Part shown: piece after piece, positions 32,326 through 41,700 of the stretch
Layout: each line of letters opens with the position of its first letter
Position numbering within the stretch: position 1 is the first letter of the stretch
NCBI GenBank assembly: GCA_030694465.1
Contig: JAUXYJ010000087.1
Coordinates: 1 to 51,700 of the forward strand
Origin: Deltaproteobacteria bacterium
Lineage (GTDB): Bacteria > Myxococcota_A > Polyangia > Polyangiales > Ga0077539
Direction: 5' to 3'
DNA length: 51,700 bases
Program-made: the position numbers and the translations under genes
Notes under the pieces: generated by a model
The model's input: the letters and a program-made list of their open reading frames with translations, nothing else
The model's database searches: none
Told to the model about the DNA's origin: nothing

Positions 32326-32871
32326 ATGACAAAGACCAACACGAGCGAGTGGATCGAGGCGGGCTTGACCCTGCTGCGCGAGGGCGGGCAAGACGCGCTC
32401 AACATCGCGCGGCTGTGCGAAGAACTTGAGCGCACCAAGGGGTCATTTTATCACCATTTTGCCAGCATTGATGCCTACCGGCTCGCCTTGCTCGAGGAGT
32501 GGGAGCAGCGCAACACCCACGCGCCCATCGCGCACGCCAAGGGCACCCCTGCCGGAGACGCACGCAGAGCAGCCCTGAGCGACGCAGTGAGACAACTTGA
32601 CGGGCGGCTTGACCTCGCGGTGCGCGCGTGGGGCCTGCGTGACCCCGTGGCGCGCGAGCACGTCGCGCGTGTCGACACGCTGCGGATTGACTACCTCGCG
32701 GACCTCTTGCCAGGCCGAACGCCACGCGCGCGGCGCTTGCTCATCGCGCGCTTAGAGTACGCGGCCTTCTTGGGGCACCAGCAGCTCGACCCCACGTCTG
32801 TTCACCGCGACGCCAAGCGGGTGGAGAAGCTGCTCAATCAAGCGCTCACGTGGCTCACCCGCGCACCCTGA
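32326..32871 (+). CDS. TetR/AcrR family transcriptional regulator
   Basis: This 181-residue regulator has an N-terminal helix-turn-helix (about 25-46): ALNIARLCEELERTKGSFYHHF with the TetR hallmark GSFYHHF. The C-terminal helical ligand domain (YRLALLEEWEQRNTHAPIA onward) is not diagnostic. It lies 26 bp after the membrane protein gene in an apparent operon. A CATACC/GGTATG inverted repeat at the operon start is the likely operator. A 20-bp palindrome follows its stop codon after 9 bp. Confidence 0.85.
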   Translation: MTKTNTSEWIEAGLTLLREGGQDALNIARLCEELERTKGSFYHHFASIDAYRLALLEEWEQRNTHAPIAHAKGTPAGDARRAALSDAVRQLDGRLDLAVRAWGLRDPVAREHVARVDTLRIDYLADLLPGRTPRARRLLIARLEYAAFLGHQQLDPTSVHRDAKRVEKLLNQALTWLTRAP

Positions 32872-32880
32872 ACCCCGCCC

Positions 32881-32900
32881 ACCCGGCGACGTCGCCGGGT
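32881..32900. repeat. 20-bp perfect palindrome, copy 2
   Basis: This copy is identical over all 20 bp to the one at 31346-31365. It starts 9 bp after the TetR stop and lies 17 bp before the stop of the convergent M23 gene, so it could serve both transcripts. Confidence 0.8.
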
Positions 32901-32916
32901 CCCTCCCCCAGCGCGC

Positions 32917-34341
32917 TCAGGGGCAGTTGTTCGACGTCACGCTCGCGCCCGACGCAGGCATCCCCGCTTCTTGAAACGTGAGGCTCTGGCTCGTGCAAAA
33001 CCACGACGCGCACGACGCTTGCCGTTGTGCATGGAGGTGCGCTCCAGTGGACCAGCCCGTGTTGCCTGAGCGCGCGATGCGCTGCCCGCGGGTGACCCGC
33101 GCGCCGACCGCGACCTCGGGGGCGTCGAGGTGAAGATAGAGCGTGCTGGTGCCGTCGTTGTGCTGGATCGCTACGTAGTTCACCGTGTTGGCGCACCCCG
33201 AGCCGCCGCCGTTCCAGCACGCGCCCCCAGGGACGACCGAGCCGTTGACGCGCACGACCATCCCGGCCTCCATCGCGTGCACGGGGGTGCCCCGCGGGAC
33301 GGCGAAATCGTAGGCCCAGGCTTGCGTGCCGTTGTGGCTAAATGTGGTGTTGTTTCCTTGGCTTACGGTGACACGAAAGCCGCAGGCGAAGGGCAACCGG
33401 TAGCCCGGCGTGGTCGACGGCGGCGGGTTGCACGCGTCGGGCATCCCAGGGGGACGCACCGCGCAGCCATGGTCACAGCGCGTCGCAGTGCGCGTCACCC
33501 GCGCGCGGCAATCGTAGAGCGTGTTGGCATCTCCAAGCATCAGCGAAGCGCCGCAATAGAGCCCATCGCCGATCGTCGCGCGTGAGCACGGGTCTACGGT
33601 GCTCGTGCGGCACCGCGCGCTCCCCGCGCTGCCCTCGCAGCCCATCGCACACGCTTCGATCATCGCGGTCCTGCGCCCGCGGCAGGTGTACACGTCGTTG
33701 ACCCGCGTGGTCGCGCCGATCGAGCCGCCACAGTAGGTCCCATCGGGGTCGTTAAAGCAGGGCTCGACCATGTCCGAGGCGCACACGTCCGTGCCGCCGG
33801 GCCGGTCGATGCAGCCGTCTGCACACGCGTCGATGCGCTCGGTGCGCATGCCACGGCAGCGGTAGAGATCGCCGGTGCGCGCGGTGGCTCCGATGGTGCT
33901 GCCACAGTACTCGCCGTCGGGGTCGTCAAAGCAGGGCTCGACCTGGTTGGAGGCACACACCGACATGGCCCCGCGGTCGATGCAGCCGTTGTCACACGGC
34001 ATCGCGATCACCGTGCGGCCCATCACGCAGGTGCGGACGAGCATCCCATCACAGTGGCTCCCGTCGGGGCGCTGCGCGCAGGGGTCTTGCGTGCCCGACT
34101 CGGCGACGTCGCCGTCTGGGCTCGCGATCGCGTCTGCTGGGCTGGCGCTGCCATCGCGCACGTCGCTGGGCTGCGCGGCGTCGATGAATGCGCTGTCTTG
34201 TGCGCTGCCATCGCGGCGCACGGGGTCGACCATTTCGCCGCAGGCTGCCGAGCCAAAACACACCGCGAAGAGCGCCACCGAGCAAATCCGGCGACGTCGC
34301 CGGGAGCGCGCTAGCTTTGTGTCGTAAGAGCTGCTTTGCAT
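32917..34341 (-). CDS. Lipoprotein with M23 (LytM-type) peptidase domain and Cys-rich repeats
   Basis: This 474-residue protein has a basic N-terminus, a hydrophobic segment and a lipobox (FGSAACG, Cys34), then an Asp/Ala linker. Four Cys-rich repeats follow, of the type CxxDPDGxYCGxxIGATxRxxDLYxCRG. The C-terminal region (about 315-474) is an M23/LytM domain: FSHNGTQAWAYDFAVPRGT supplies the first His and the Asp, and AHLHAQR the later His-x-His. M23 enzymes cut peptidoglycan cross-links by zinc. The catalytic residues look intact. It is the second gene after the DUF4215 lipoprotein (27-bp gap). The palindrome core (34288-34303) lies inside its signal sequence, encoding an Arg-rich stretch. 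Confidence 0.85.
   Translation of the reverse strand: MQSSSYDTKLARSRRRRRICSVALFAVCFGSAACGEMVDPVRRDGSAQDSAFIDAAQPSDVRDGSASPADAIASPDGDVAESGTQDPCAQRPDGSHCDGMLVRTCVMGRTVIAMPCDNGCIDRGAMSVCASNQVEPCFDDPDGEYCGSTIGATARTGDLYRCRGMRTERIDACADGCIDRPGGTDVCASDMVEPCFNDPDGTYCGGSIGATTRVNDVYTCRGRRTAMIEACAMGCEGSAGSARCRTSTVDPCSRATIGDGLYCGASLMLGDANTLYDCRARVTRTATRCDHGCAVRPPGMPDACNPPPSTTPGYRLPFACGFRVTVSQGNNTTFSHNGTQAWAYDFAVPRGTPVHAMEAGMVVRVNGSVVPGGACWNGGGSGCANTVNYVAIQHNDGTSTLYLHLDAPEVAVGARVTRGQRIARSGNTGWSTGAHLHAQRQASCASWFCTSQSLTFQEAGMPASGASVTSNNCP
34288..34303. repeat. 16-bp core of the palindrome inside the M23 gene
   Basis: CCGGCGACGTCGCCGG matches the inner 16 bp of the two 20-bp copies, but here within coding sequence (Arg-rich N-terminus of the M23 lipoprotein). 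A 14-bp version, CGGCGACGTCGCCG, lies at 34101-34114 in the same gene. GACGTC is thus over-used within this 3-kb segment. Confidence 0.6.
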
Positions 34342-34368
34342 GGGGTGTACCTCGATGGGGGCGCAGAA

Positions 34369-36246
34369 CTAGCGGTTAAGCGGGTGCTTATCGACCACGA
34401 TTTGACCTGCAAATCGTGAGGCCGAAGTGGTCGCAGTGAAGAACCTGAGGAGGTAGGTCCCGCCTGCGGGAGAGACCCATGTGACGCTGCGTGAGATGTT
34501 GCTTGCGCTTGTCACACAGGCATAGCGATCGCTCGCGGCCGAGCACGATGCGGTGTTGACCAGCCTCGGTGCAGCAGCGCTGGGCGCGATCTCGAGGCCC
34601 CACAGCGTGCTGCCGCCGGTCGAGCGCGCCATGTCGTAGGTCACTCGGTCGCCGGCACGCAATGTCACGCTCGTCACGTGGTTGCTCACGACGCCGCTGG
34701 CGGCAAAGATCCCCGTGGCACCCACGTTTGCGCAGTTGTTGGTCGGTGGCCGCGCGGGCGCGGTGGCCGAGTTCGCCAGGGTGACATTGAGCTCACACGG
34801 GGCCTCGCGACGGCACGCGTTGGTGCACCCATCGCCGTTGACTCGGTTGCCGTCGTCGCAGGTTTCGATGCCCTCGACGACGCCATCGCCGCAGCGCGAG
34901 AGACTGAGCGCAAACGACGTCGTGGTCGTCCCTGCCGAGCTCTCTAAGACCAGGGCATAGAGCGCCCCGGCGGTGACGTCCGCCGCTGCTGTGGCCGCGC
35001 GTGTCGACGGGGCGCACGCCAGCTCACGCCCAGCGCAGCCGACCTCAAAGAGCCCCACCGCGCCGCTCTGGGACTCGATAAGAAGCTGGCCTGTGGCCGC
35101 GGGGCGCAGCAACACCACCGCCTCGGGGAGATCAGGGGCTGTGCACGAGAGCCTCAGGGCCGTCCCAGTCATCGACGTGCTCACCCGATAGCGCGAGACG
35201 CCCAGCTCGGGCATCAGCGCCGCGCGCGAGGGCATGTCCGAGCAGCCCGGCGCCGAGGCCGCCATGATCTCGCACGACGCGCTGCACCCGTCGCCGTCGT
35301 CTAGGTTGCCGTCGTCACACGACTCGGTGCCGTCGATCTGTCGGTTCGAGCACGCGCTCGTAGGAGTGATCACCATCGCGTAGGGACCCGAGCCGCTCAC
35401 GGACCGTGGCGACGCGATGAGCGTGCCGCCGGCGACGAGCGCAGAGGGCGTGGCGACAAGCTCGGCTGCGGGCGTCGCGAAGCTGTTGGCGCAGCGGTCG
35501 GTGGCTGTGGCGGTCATGCATGGGCCCAACCGCAGGGCCATCGCGGCGTCGAAGCCCTCGGTGTAGAGCTCTGCGCTGTAGGTCGCAGCCGGGGCCGTGC
35601 GAAACGCGTACACGTCGTCGGGCCCTGTGGCGGTGGGAGAGCACGCAAACGCGAGGCCCTGCACACCGGCCGCGCGCATCGTGCCAAAACGAACGTGCGA
35701 CTCGTTGGGGCGTAGGCCCGTGGGGCGGAGGGTCAAACAGGAGCCCGTTCCGTACGCGCAGGTCGCTGGGTCGAAGGGGCTCGCGGGGGGTGTGCACTGA
35801 GGCTGACAGCGCCCAGCGACGCACTGACGGGTCCCATCAGAGACCCGCGGACATGAGTCAAAACACAGGCCACAGTGGTCTACGTCGGTCGCGAGCGAGA
35901 CGCATCGCGCGCCACAGCGGGTCTGCCCTGAGGGGCAGTCGCCACCGTCGACCGCGGCCTCGGGACCAGCCTCGGGCCGAGACGTCGCGTCCATCGCGTC
36001 GGGAGCGTCGGGCACGTCCATCGCGTCCGTCGGGGCGTTTGCGTCGGCGTCCTCGCTGGCGTCTTGGTCGGGCAGGACATCCGCGGGCTCGACGCGATCG
36101 CTGGCGTCCACGGCGTCCATCCGCGCGGTCTCACCGCGCTGCGCGTCGCGCAGAATGAGCGCTGGGTCGTACACGCTACACGCGCTCACGGCGACCGCAG
36201 CGGTCAGCATCCAGTGCCCACAGAACCTCCGCTCAATCACACTCAT
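34369..36246 (-). CDS. Lipoprotein with DUF4215-type Cys-rich repeats
   Basis: This 625-residue protein has a lipobox (VAVSAC) and a long Asp/Ala/Pro linker. A Stig1-like unit (CGARCVSLATDVDHCGLC) and two DUF4215 (myxococcal Cys-rich) repeats follow. The repeats are TESCDDGNLDDGDGCSASC and CGDGVVEGIETCDDGN continuing into NGDGCTNAC. Between and after them are beta-rich domains resembling bacterial pre-peptidase C-terminal or jelly-roll modules (RAGDRVTYDM, SPAGGTYLLRFF). There is no catalytic motif. It is the first gene of a probable two-gene operon with the M23 lipoprotein. The start at 36246 was chosen for the signal peptide. Confidence 0.82.
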   Translation of the reverse strand: MSVIERRFCGHWMLTAAVAVSACSVYDPALILRDAQRGETARMDAVDASDRVEPADVLPDQDASEDADANAPTDAMDVPDAPDAMDATSRPEAGPEAAVDGGDCPSGQTRCGARCVSLATDVDHCGLCFDSCPRVSDGTRQCVAGRCQPQCTPPASPFDPATCAYGTGSCLTLRPTGLRPNESHVRFGTMRAAGVQGLAFACSPTATGPDDVYAFRTAPAATYSAELYTEGFDAAMALRLGPCMTATATDRCANSFATPAAELVATPSALVAGGTLIASPRSVSGSGPYAMVITPTSACSNRQIDGTESCDDGNLDDGDGCSASCEIMAASAPGCSDMPSRAALMPELGVSRYRVSTSMTGTALRLSCTAPDLPEAVVLLRPAATGQLLIESQSGAVGLFEVGCAGRELACAPSTRAATAAADVTAGALYALVLESSAGTTTTSFALSLSRCGDGVVEGIETCDDGNRVNGDGCTNACRREAPCELNVTLANSATAPARPPTNNCANVGATGIFAASGVVSNHVTSVTLRAGDRVTYDMARSTGGSTLWGLEIAPSAAAPRLVNTASCSAASDRYACVTSASNISRSVTWVSPAGGTYLLRFFTATTSASRFAGQIVVDKHPLNR

Positions 36247-36343
36247 GACCGCTGTGAGGGTACCGCAATTGCTGCATGCAAACGAAAGCGTATGGCGCAG
36301 GACACACGATCCCGGCGCGAGCAAAAGTGCTACGTCTCAGCGC

Positions 36344-37327
36344 GTGAATGCCCTAGAGAGCACCCCACGCGCGACGGTGACCGCGCGCACTTTGCTTGCG
36401 GCCGAGCTGCCCTTTGCGCTGACCCTGCTCGCGGGGACCAGCGGTCTTGATCGGCCGGTGAGGCACCCCAGGATCCAGAAACCGGGGCTCGCGCTTGTGG
36501 GGCACTTTGACGGGATTGTGTCTTCGCGCGTGCAAATTCTCGGAGAAACCGAGCTCTCGTTCTTGGCCAAAATGAGCGCAGGCGAGCGCGACGCGGCGTG
36601 TGAGGCCTTCTTGTCGCGGGCGCTGTCGTGTGTGGTGGTGACGTCGTCGCATGCGCCTCCCGAGGCTCTGGTGCGCGCGGCCGAGAGCTTGGGCGCGCCG
36701 TTGTTGCGCTCGTCGCAGAAGTCTTCGACGACGATCAACGGGCTGCACGCGTATTTGGACCAGCAATTGGCCCCACGGACGCGCGTCCACGGGGTGTTTG
36801 TCGATGTGTACGGAGTCGGGATTTTGCTCTTGGGCAAGAGCGGAATCGGCAAGAGCGAGTGCGCGCTTGAGCTGGTCCAGCGCGGCCATCGATTGATCGC
36901 CGACGACGTGGTGGACGTGTCTCAGCGGCCTCCGGGGTTGCTCTATGGCAGCTCGACTTCGCTGCTTGAGAACCACCTTGAGGTGCGCGGGCTGGGGGTG
37001 CTCAACGTGCGCGATTTGTTTGGTGTCGCGGCGGTGCGCAAGCACAAGCGGCTTGAGCTTGTGGTGAGGCTCGTGGCGCAGAGCGAGGGCGACGACTGGG
37101 ATCGATTGGGGCTCGACGACGAGTGGCACGAGATCTTAGACGTCTCGATTCCGTTGCGCCGGATCCCTGTGCGTCCCGGAAAAAACACGACCATTGTGGT
37201 CGAGGTCGCCGCGCGCAACGAGCTCTTGCGCCGCGCGGGGGTGCACAGCGCCAAGACCTTTCACGAGCGGCTGTCTCGCGAGCTCGGCGTCGGTGAGAGC
37301 CCGAGCAAGACCTCGAACAGCGAGTAA
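36344..37327 (+). CDS. hprK: HPr kinase/phosphorylase
   Basis: This 327-residue protein is HprK-like; the enzyme phosphorylates and dephosphorylates HPr on a regulatory Ser. Walker A GKSGIGKS is at 164-171, the following CALELVQRGHRLIADDVV holds the catalytic Asp residues, and the family signature EVRGLGVLNVRDLFG is at 213-227. PVRPGKNTTIVVEVAARN near the C-terminus is also typical. I chose the GTG at 36344 because it gives the family length; an ATG at 36245 would add 33 atypical residues and overlap the divergent gene. No HPr, EIIA, EI or RapZ gene is in this window, so its partners lie elsewhere. Confidence 0.9.
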   Translation: MNALESTPRATVTARTLLAAELPFALTLLAGTSGLDRPVRHPRIQKPGLALVGHFDGIVSSRVQILGETELSFLAKMSAGERDAACEAFLSRALSCVVVTSSHAPPEALVRAAESLGAPLLRSSQKSSTTINGLHAYLDQQLAPRTRVHGVFVDVYGVGILLLGKSGIGKSECALELVQRGHRLIADDVVDVSQRPPGLLYGSSTSLLENHLEVRGLGVLNVRDLFGVAAVRKHKRLELVVRLVAQSEGDDWDRLGLDDEWHEILDVSIPLRRIPVRPGKNTTIVVEVAARNELLRRAGVHSAKTFHERLSRELGVGESPSKTSNSE

Positions 37328-37353
37328 ATCCCCAGCGATTGTGCTGCGAACTG

Positions 37354-38670
37354 CTATCGATCGAGCCTGAGCGCGTCCACGATGGTGTACCCATCGCTGC
37401 CCGCGGGGACACGCACGCGCACGGTCGCCCCGGCAGCCAGCGTGTGCATCCCGAGCGCGGCCCAGCCGTCGCCTTCGCGCTGGTTGACCGTGACAAACAC
37501 CGGCGCGCTGTCCGTCGCGCTGCGGCGGATCTCGTAGCGCACTGTGGTGTTGCGGTTGGTGTGCGCGATGTAGCGGGCCATGATCGTGCGGGCCCCGAGC
37601 GCGCGGGTCGGGAGGGTAAACACGGCTTCGCCGACGGCCCCCGCGCCGAGGGCGGCGTAGTCCGTTGCGATGAAGCCTGGGCGAGCGCTGCTGATTTCCC
37701 AAGGGCCTGTGGTGGCAAACGCGCCCTCGGTGCGGTTGTCTACGAGCACGCTCGGTGCGTCCGCGGGCTCTGCGCCGGTGACAGGGTCCAAGCGGTTGGC
37801 GGGCTCGTACGCGCAGTGGTTGGCGTCGACAGCGCGGGTGGTCTTGTAAGCACAGACCCAGCGCGGAAAATCGTTAGAATTCCAGGTGTTAAACATCCGC
37901 ACGGCACCAGTCGGCGCGACGGCTCCCGCGGTGCGTGGGTAGCGCACGTCAACGGATTGGCCATCGACGGTGTCGTAGGCCTCGATGACCCGCACATCGA
38001 CGCGGATGCTGCTCGCAGCGCCGGCGCGCTGAGGCTCGTTCATGCGCAGCCCTAGCAGGTGTGCAAGCTCGACGACGTGCTCGCCCTGCATGCGGTTGCA
38101 GCCGTGCGAGACGGGGCCGCGCTTGAGCAGCCACTCGATGCCCGTCGCGGTGACCCCGTGGGTAATCGGCCCGTGAAACGCGATCCCGCGGCGGTGATTG
38201 TACTCAAGAAACGGAAACCCGCCCCAGGGCACATAGCTTCCGGCGCTGTTGCGCGCATAGGGCAGGTATCCGATCGCGCGGATGTCCGGGTAGACCCCTG
38301 GCGCGTCGGTCGTCGCCCCGGTCGCGATGGGATAGACCACGGTCAATCGCCGGCGGCCACGGTCGTCCGCGGTGCTCGTATAAAACGGCAACGGCCCAGT
38401 AAATCCCTGGGGAAGATACCCAGACACCCGCGCGGTGTGCCCCGGGATCGAGACCACGATCGACGGCTCAACGAGCGCAGGGAGCAGCCCGTTGTAAATC
38501 CACTTGTTGCTGTCGCTGTTCGAGCCAAACCGCAATTCGCTCACGTCGAGCGAGTCAGGATCTTGCGGCTCATTGGGGCCCGTTGGCGCGCACTGCACCG
38601 CGGCGAGCCCTGAGAGCATGGAGAACATCGGGAGTGACAGACGCGCTGTGTGCCTACGGGAGTACTTCAT
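37354..38670 (-). CDS. Lipoprotein L,D-transpeptidase with golvesin-like C-terminal domain
   Basis: This 438-residue protein has a signal with lipobox-like AAVQC (Cys27). The YkuD catalytic domain carries IAFHGPITHG and SHGCNRM, that is the His and the nucleophilic Cys in SHGC. L,D-transpeptidases form 3-3 peptidoglycan links or attach proteins. The C-terminal 130 or so residues (VDNRTEGAFATTGPWE to TIVDALRLDR) fit the golvesin-like beta-domain, probably for carbohydrate binding. The start at 38670 was chosen for the signal peptide. It lies 33 bp after the SARP-like regulator gene on the same strand, so the two probably share a transcript. Confidence 0.85.
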   Translation of the reverse strand: MKYSRRHTARLSLPMFSMLSGLAAVQCAPTGPNEPQDPDSLDVSELRFGSNSDSNKWIYNGLLPALVEPSIVVSIPGHTARVSGYLPQGFTGPLPFYTSTADDRGRRRLTVVYPIATGATTDAPGVYPDIRAIGYLPYARNSAGSYVPWGGFPFLEYNHRRGIAFHGPITHGVTATGIEWLLKRGPVSHGCNRMQGEHVVELAHLLGLRMNEPQRAGAASSIRVDVRVIEAYDTVDGQSVDVRYPRTAGAVAPTGAVRMFNTWNSNDFPRWVCAYKTTRAVDANHCAYEPANRLDPVTGAEPADAPSVLVDNRTEGAFATTGPWEISSARPGFIATDYAALGAGAVGEAVFTLPTRALGARTIMARYIAHTNRNTTVRYEIRRSATDSAPVFVTVNQREGDGWAALGMHTLAAGATVRVRVPAGSDGYTIVDALRLDR

Positions 38671-38703
38671 CAAGTCCGCCCAAGGGACCACGACCGAGGC
38701 CCT

Positions 38704-41700
38704 CTACGCAACGTCTTTGCCCGCCCGTTTTGCAGGGATCTGTCGGTCGCGCCACGGGGCCTGGAGCGTGCGCGAAGAGCGCAGCACAATCCACGCGCGC
38801 CAGCGGCGCGATTGCGCCTCGGTGAGACCTTCGCTCGCGCCGGCAAAGACCGTCTCAAACGTCTTGCGCGCGGCGCGGGCTCGTGCGCCCTCGGTCCTGG
38901 CCGCGAGCAGGCTCCACCCAAGGACCACGAAGCCCGACTCGGTGCGCTCGAGCGTGGCCTCAAGCGATGGGTCCGCGGCCCCACCGGCTCTGAGCGCTGC
39001 GAGCGCCACGATGAGCTCGGCGACGGGCCCACTCACGGGCTTCACGCGGGCTAAAATCGCGAGGGCCTGAGCCTTGGTGGGCGCCACAAGCGCCAGCTCT
39101 GCCAGGGTCAACAGCGCGACATCCGAGGTCATCGCGGGGTCTCGCAGCACGGCCTCGACCTCGGCGACACAGTCTTCGAAGCGCTCGCGCCCAAACGCTG
39201 CGTTGAGCGTGGCGTGCGCGACCCGCCGGGCCTCGCCGATGGCATGCGCGACCGCGGCGCTCTGCGCAAAGTGCACGCGGGCTTGGGCAAACATCCCGAG
39301 CTCTAAGAGCACCTCGCCATAGATCTGTGCTTCGAGCGCCGCGGCGCGCCCCTCGCTTGGGCCCAGCGCAGCCGAGCGCGCGAGCAAGCCCAGCGACGCG
39401 CCAAGCTGGCCACACTGGGCCGAGGCCATCGCTGCGTTCAGCGTGGCCAAACGCACGGTCTCGTACGCCCGCACGCTCTGCGCGAGCGAGGCCGCCTCGG
39501 TGAATCGCGTGGCCGCGAGGCGCCGCTGCCCTGCGCGCTCGGCGGTGGCCGCGAGCCCATTGAGCGCACGCGCGATCAGCCCAAGATCTCTTCGCGCGCG
39601 GGCCATCGTGAGCACGGCTTCGTGCAGGGTGCGCGCCTCGTTGAGCTCTAACCGGTAGCCATGGACGGCCCCGAGCCCATAGAGCCCCGTGGACTGTGCC
39701 ACGGGGTCGCTGCACTGGGACAAGCGCACAAAGTCCGCGTGAGCGGCGTCCATTTGGCCCAACCGCAGCGCGCTCATTGAGCGCTCAGAGAGCGCGCGCA
39801 GCCTCGGCGCGTCGAGGTCTGCACGTTCGCACTCTGAGATCACCGCGGCGGCGAGCTCAACGCTCTCTTCGTAGCGCGACTGTTCACGCAAGAAAGCCAA
39901 GCGCCGCAGCGACGCCTCGATCATCGCGTGCTCGTGCTGTTGCGAACGCGCTTCGTCTGCAAATTCGCTCAGCGATCGCTCGCGCGCAGCGACGTCTGTC
40001 TCGCACGCCGCGAGGGCTTCACGGCCCGCGAAATAGCGCAGGCGGTCTTCGTTGTCTCGCACATGTGCAGAGGCTCGGTCGAGGGCCTCGCGGGCTTCGT
40101 CCGTGGCAAACACGGCGAGGGCGCGATCGGCGCGATCGAGCAGACCACGCACAGCGCGGGCGGGCTGCTCGCATTGCACCCAGTGCTCGGCGGCGCGCTC
40201 GTGAGCCTGCTGCGCTTCGAAGTGAGCCGCGGCGGCGCGGTGCCACCCATTGCGCACCGAGAGAGAGACCGTCTCTCGCACGGCCTCACGCAGCAGCGGG
40301 TAATCCAGCGCGCGCCCACGGACGAGCTGCTCGGACTCGAGGAGCGCCAAGGATTGCTCAAGCTCTGCGCTCGAAATTTGCAGCACATCCAGCAGCACCG
40401 AGTCTTCGGCGACCTCGACGATCGAGAGCCACTGGGCACAGCGCTGCGCCGTGAGAGGCAAGCGTGCGAGGCGCTGCGCGACCCAGCGCGCGACCGAGGG
40501 CGGGCGCACTTGCGCGTCGGGCCCCCGCTGGGCGAGGTCTTGGCACGCGAGGGTGACCAAGAGCGGGAGCCTACCGGTCTGTGCGACGAGCGCTTGGTGC
40601 AGCGCGGGGTCGTCCTGCGGGAGGTAGTGTGCGGCGAGGGTCGCGACCGCGTGCACATCGAGCCGCTCAAGCGAGAGCACGGTCAGCCGTTGTGCCTGCG
40701 AAAGTGCAGTGATTTCGGCGCGCACCGCGTGGCTGAGCGCGTCGGTGCGCGCGGTGAGCACGATCGAGACGTCAGGGCGCGCGAGCGTGTCGAGCAGGGC
40801 CAGGGCGCTGAGCTCATCGACGTTGTGCAGGTCATCGAGGGTGAGCAGCCGATGCGCGCTGCAGTGTGGGTGCAGCGCGGTCGAGACCGCTGCGCGAAGC
40901 TGCGCGGTGTGCAGGGTGCTACGGACGACGGCGGCCGCGTCGCGTACGGGGACCTCGAAGGCGTCTTGGTGGTTGGGGCCAAGCCACCGGCGCGCGCTCG
41001 CGAACGCGTGCCCACGCTCGATCTCGTGAGCAGCCCAGGCCTGCGGCTCGGCGGGAGCATCGGCGAGAAGGGCGCGGAGGATGTGGGATTTTCCGATCCC
41101 GGGCTCGCCCATCAAGAGCACAGAGCGGCCCTGGGCGCGGGCCTCGGACAGCGCGCGCAGGGGACTCTCGCGACCCACGAGGGGCACATCGCGCGAGGGC
41201 AGCGCGGTCGAGCTCGCGGCGCTGAGCGCGAGGCTAGCGGGCCACGGAGCCACAGAGTCGGGCGCAGCACGAAGGTGTTTAGCGAGTGAATTTGCTAACA
41301 AATCGGTCTCTTCACAGGGCTCTGCCCCGAGCTCTCGCAGCAGGGCTTGCCGAAAGCGCTCATAGCGATCGAGGGCCTCGCGCGCTTGGCCCATGGCTGC
41401 ACACGCGCGCATGCCTTCACGCGCGAGGGGCTCATCAAGGGCGTCCTCTGCGAGCCCAGGATCGACGGCGGCGAGCGCCCCGAAAAAGTCCTCACGAGCG
41501 ATCCGCGCGCGGGCCGCGGACAGCCGAGCCATGCGTACCTGGACGCGCAACCGATCGCGGACCTCGTCGAGCCAACACAAGAACTCTTGCGACGCGCTCG
41601 CCGTGTCTACCGCGAAGCCCTCGCTCACCTGCGCCAAGGCCGTGTCAAAGTCGCCGAGCGCAAACGCAGTGTAAAATTGCTGATAATCCGAGCTCGCGAT

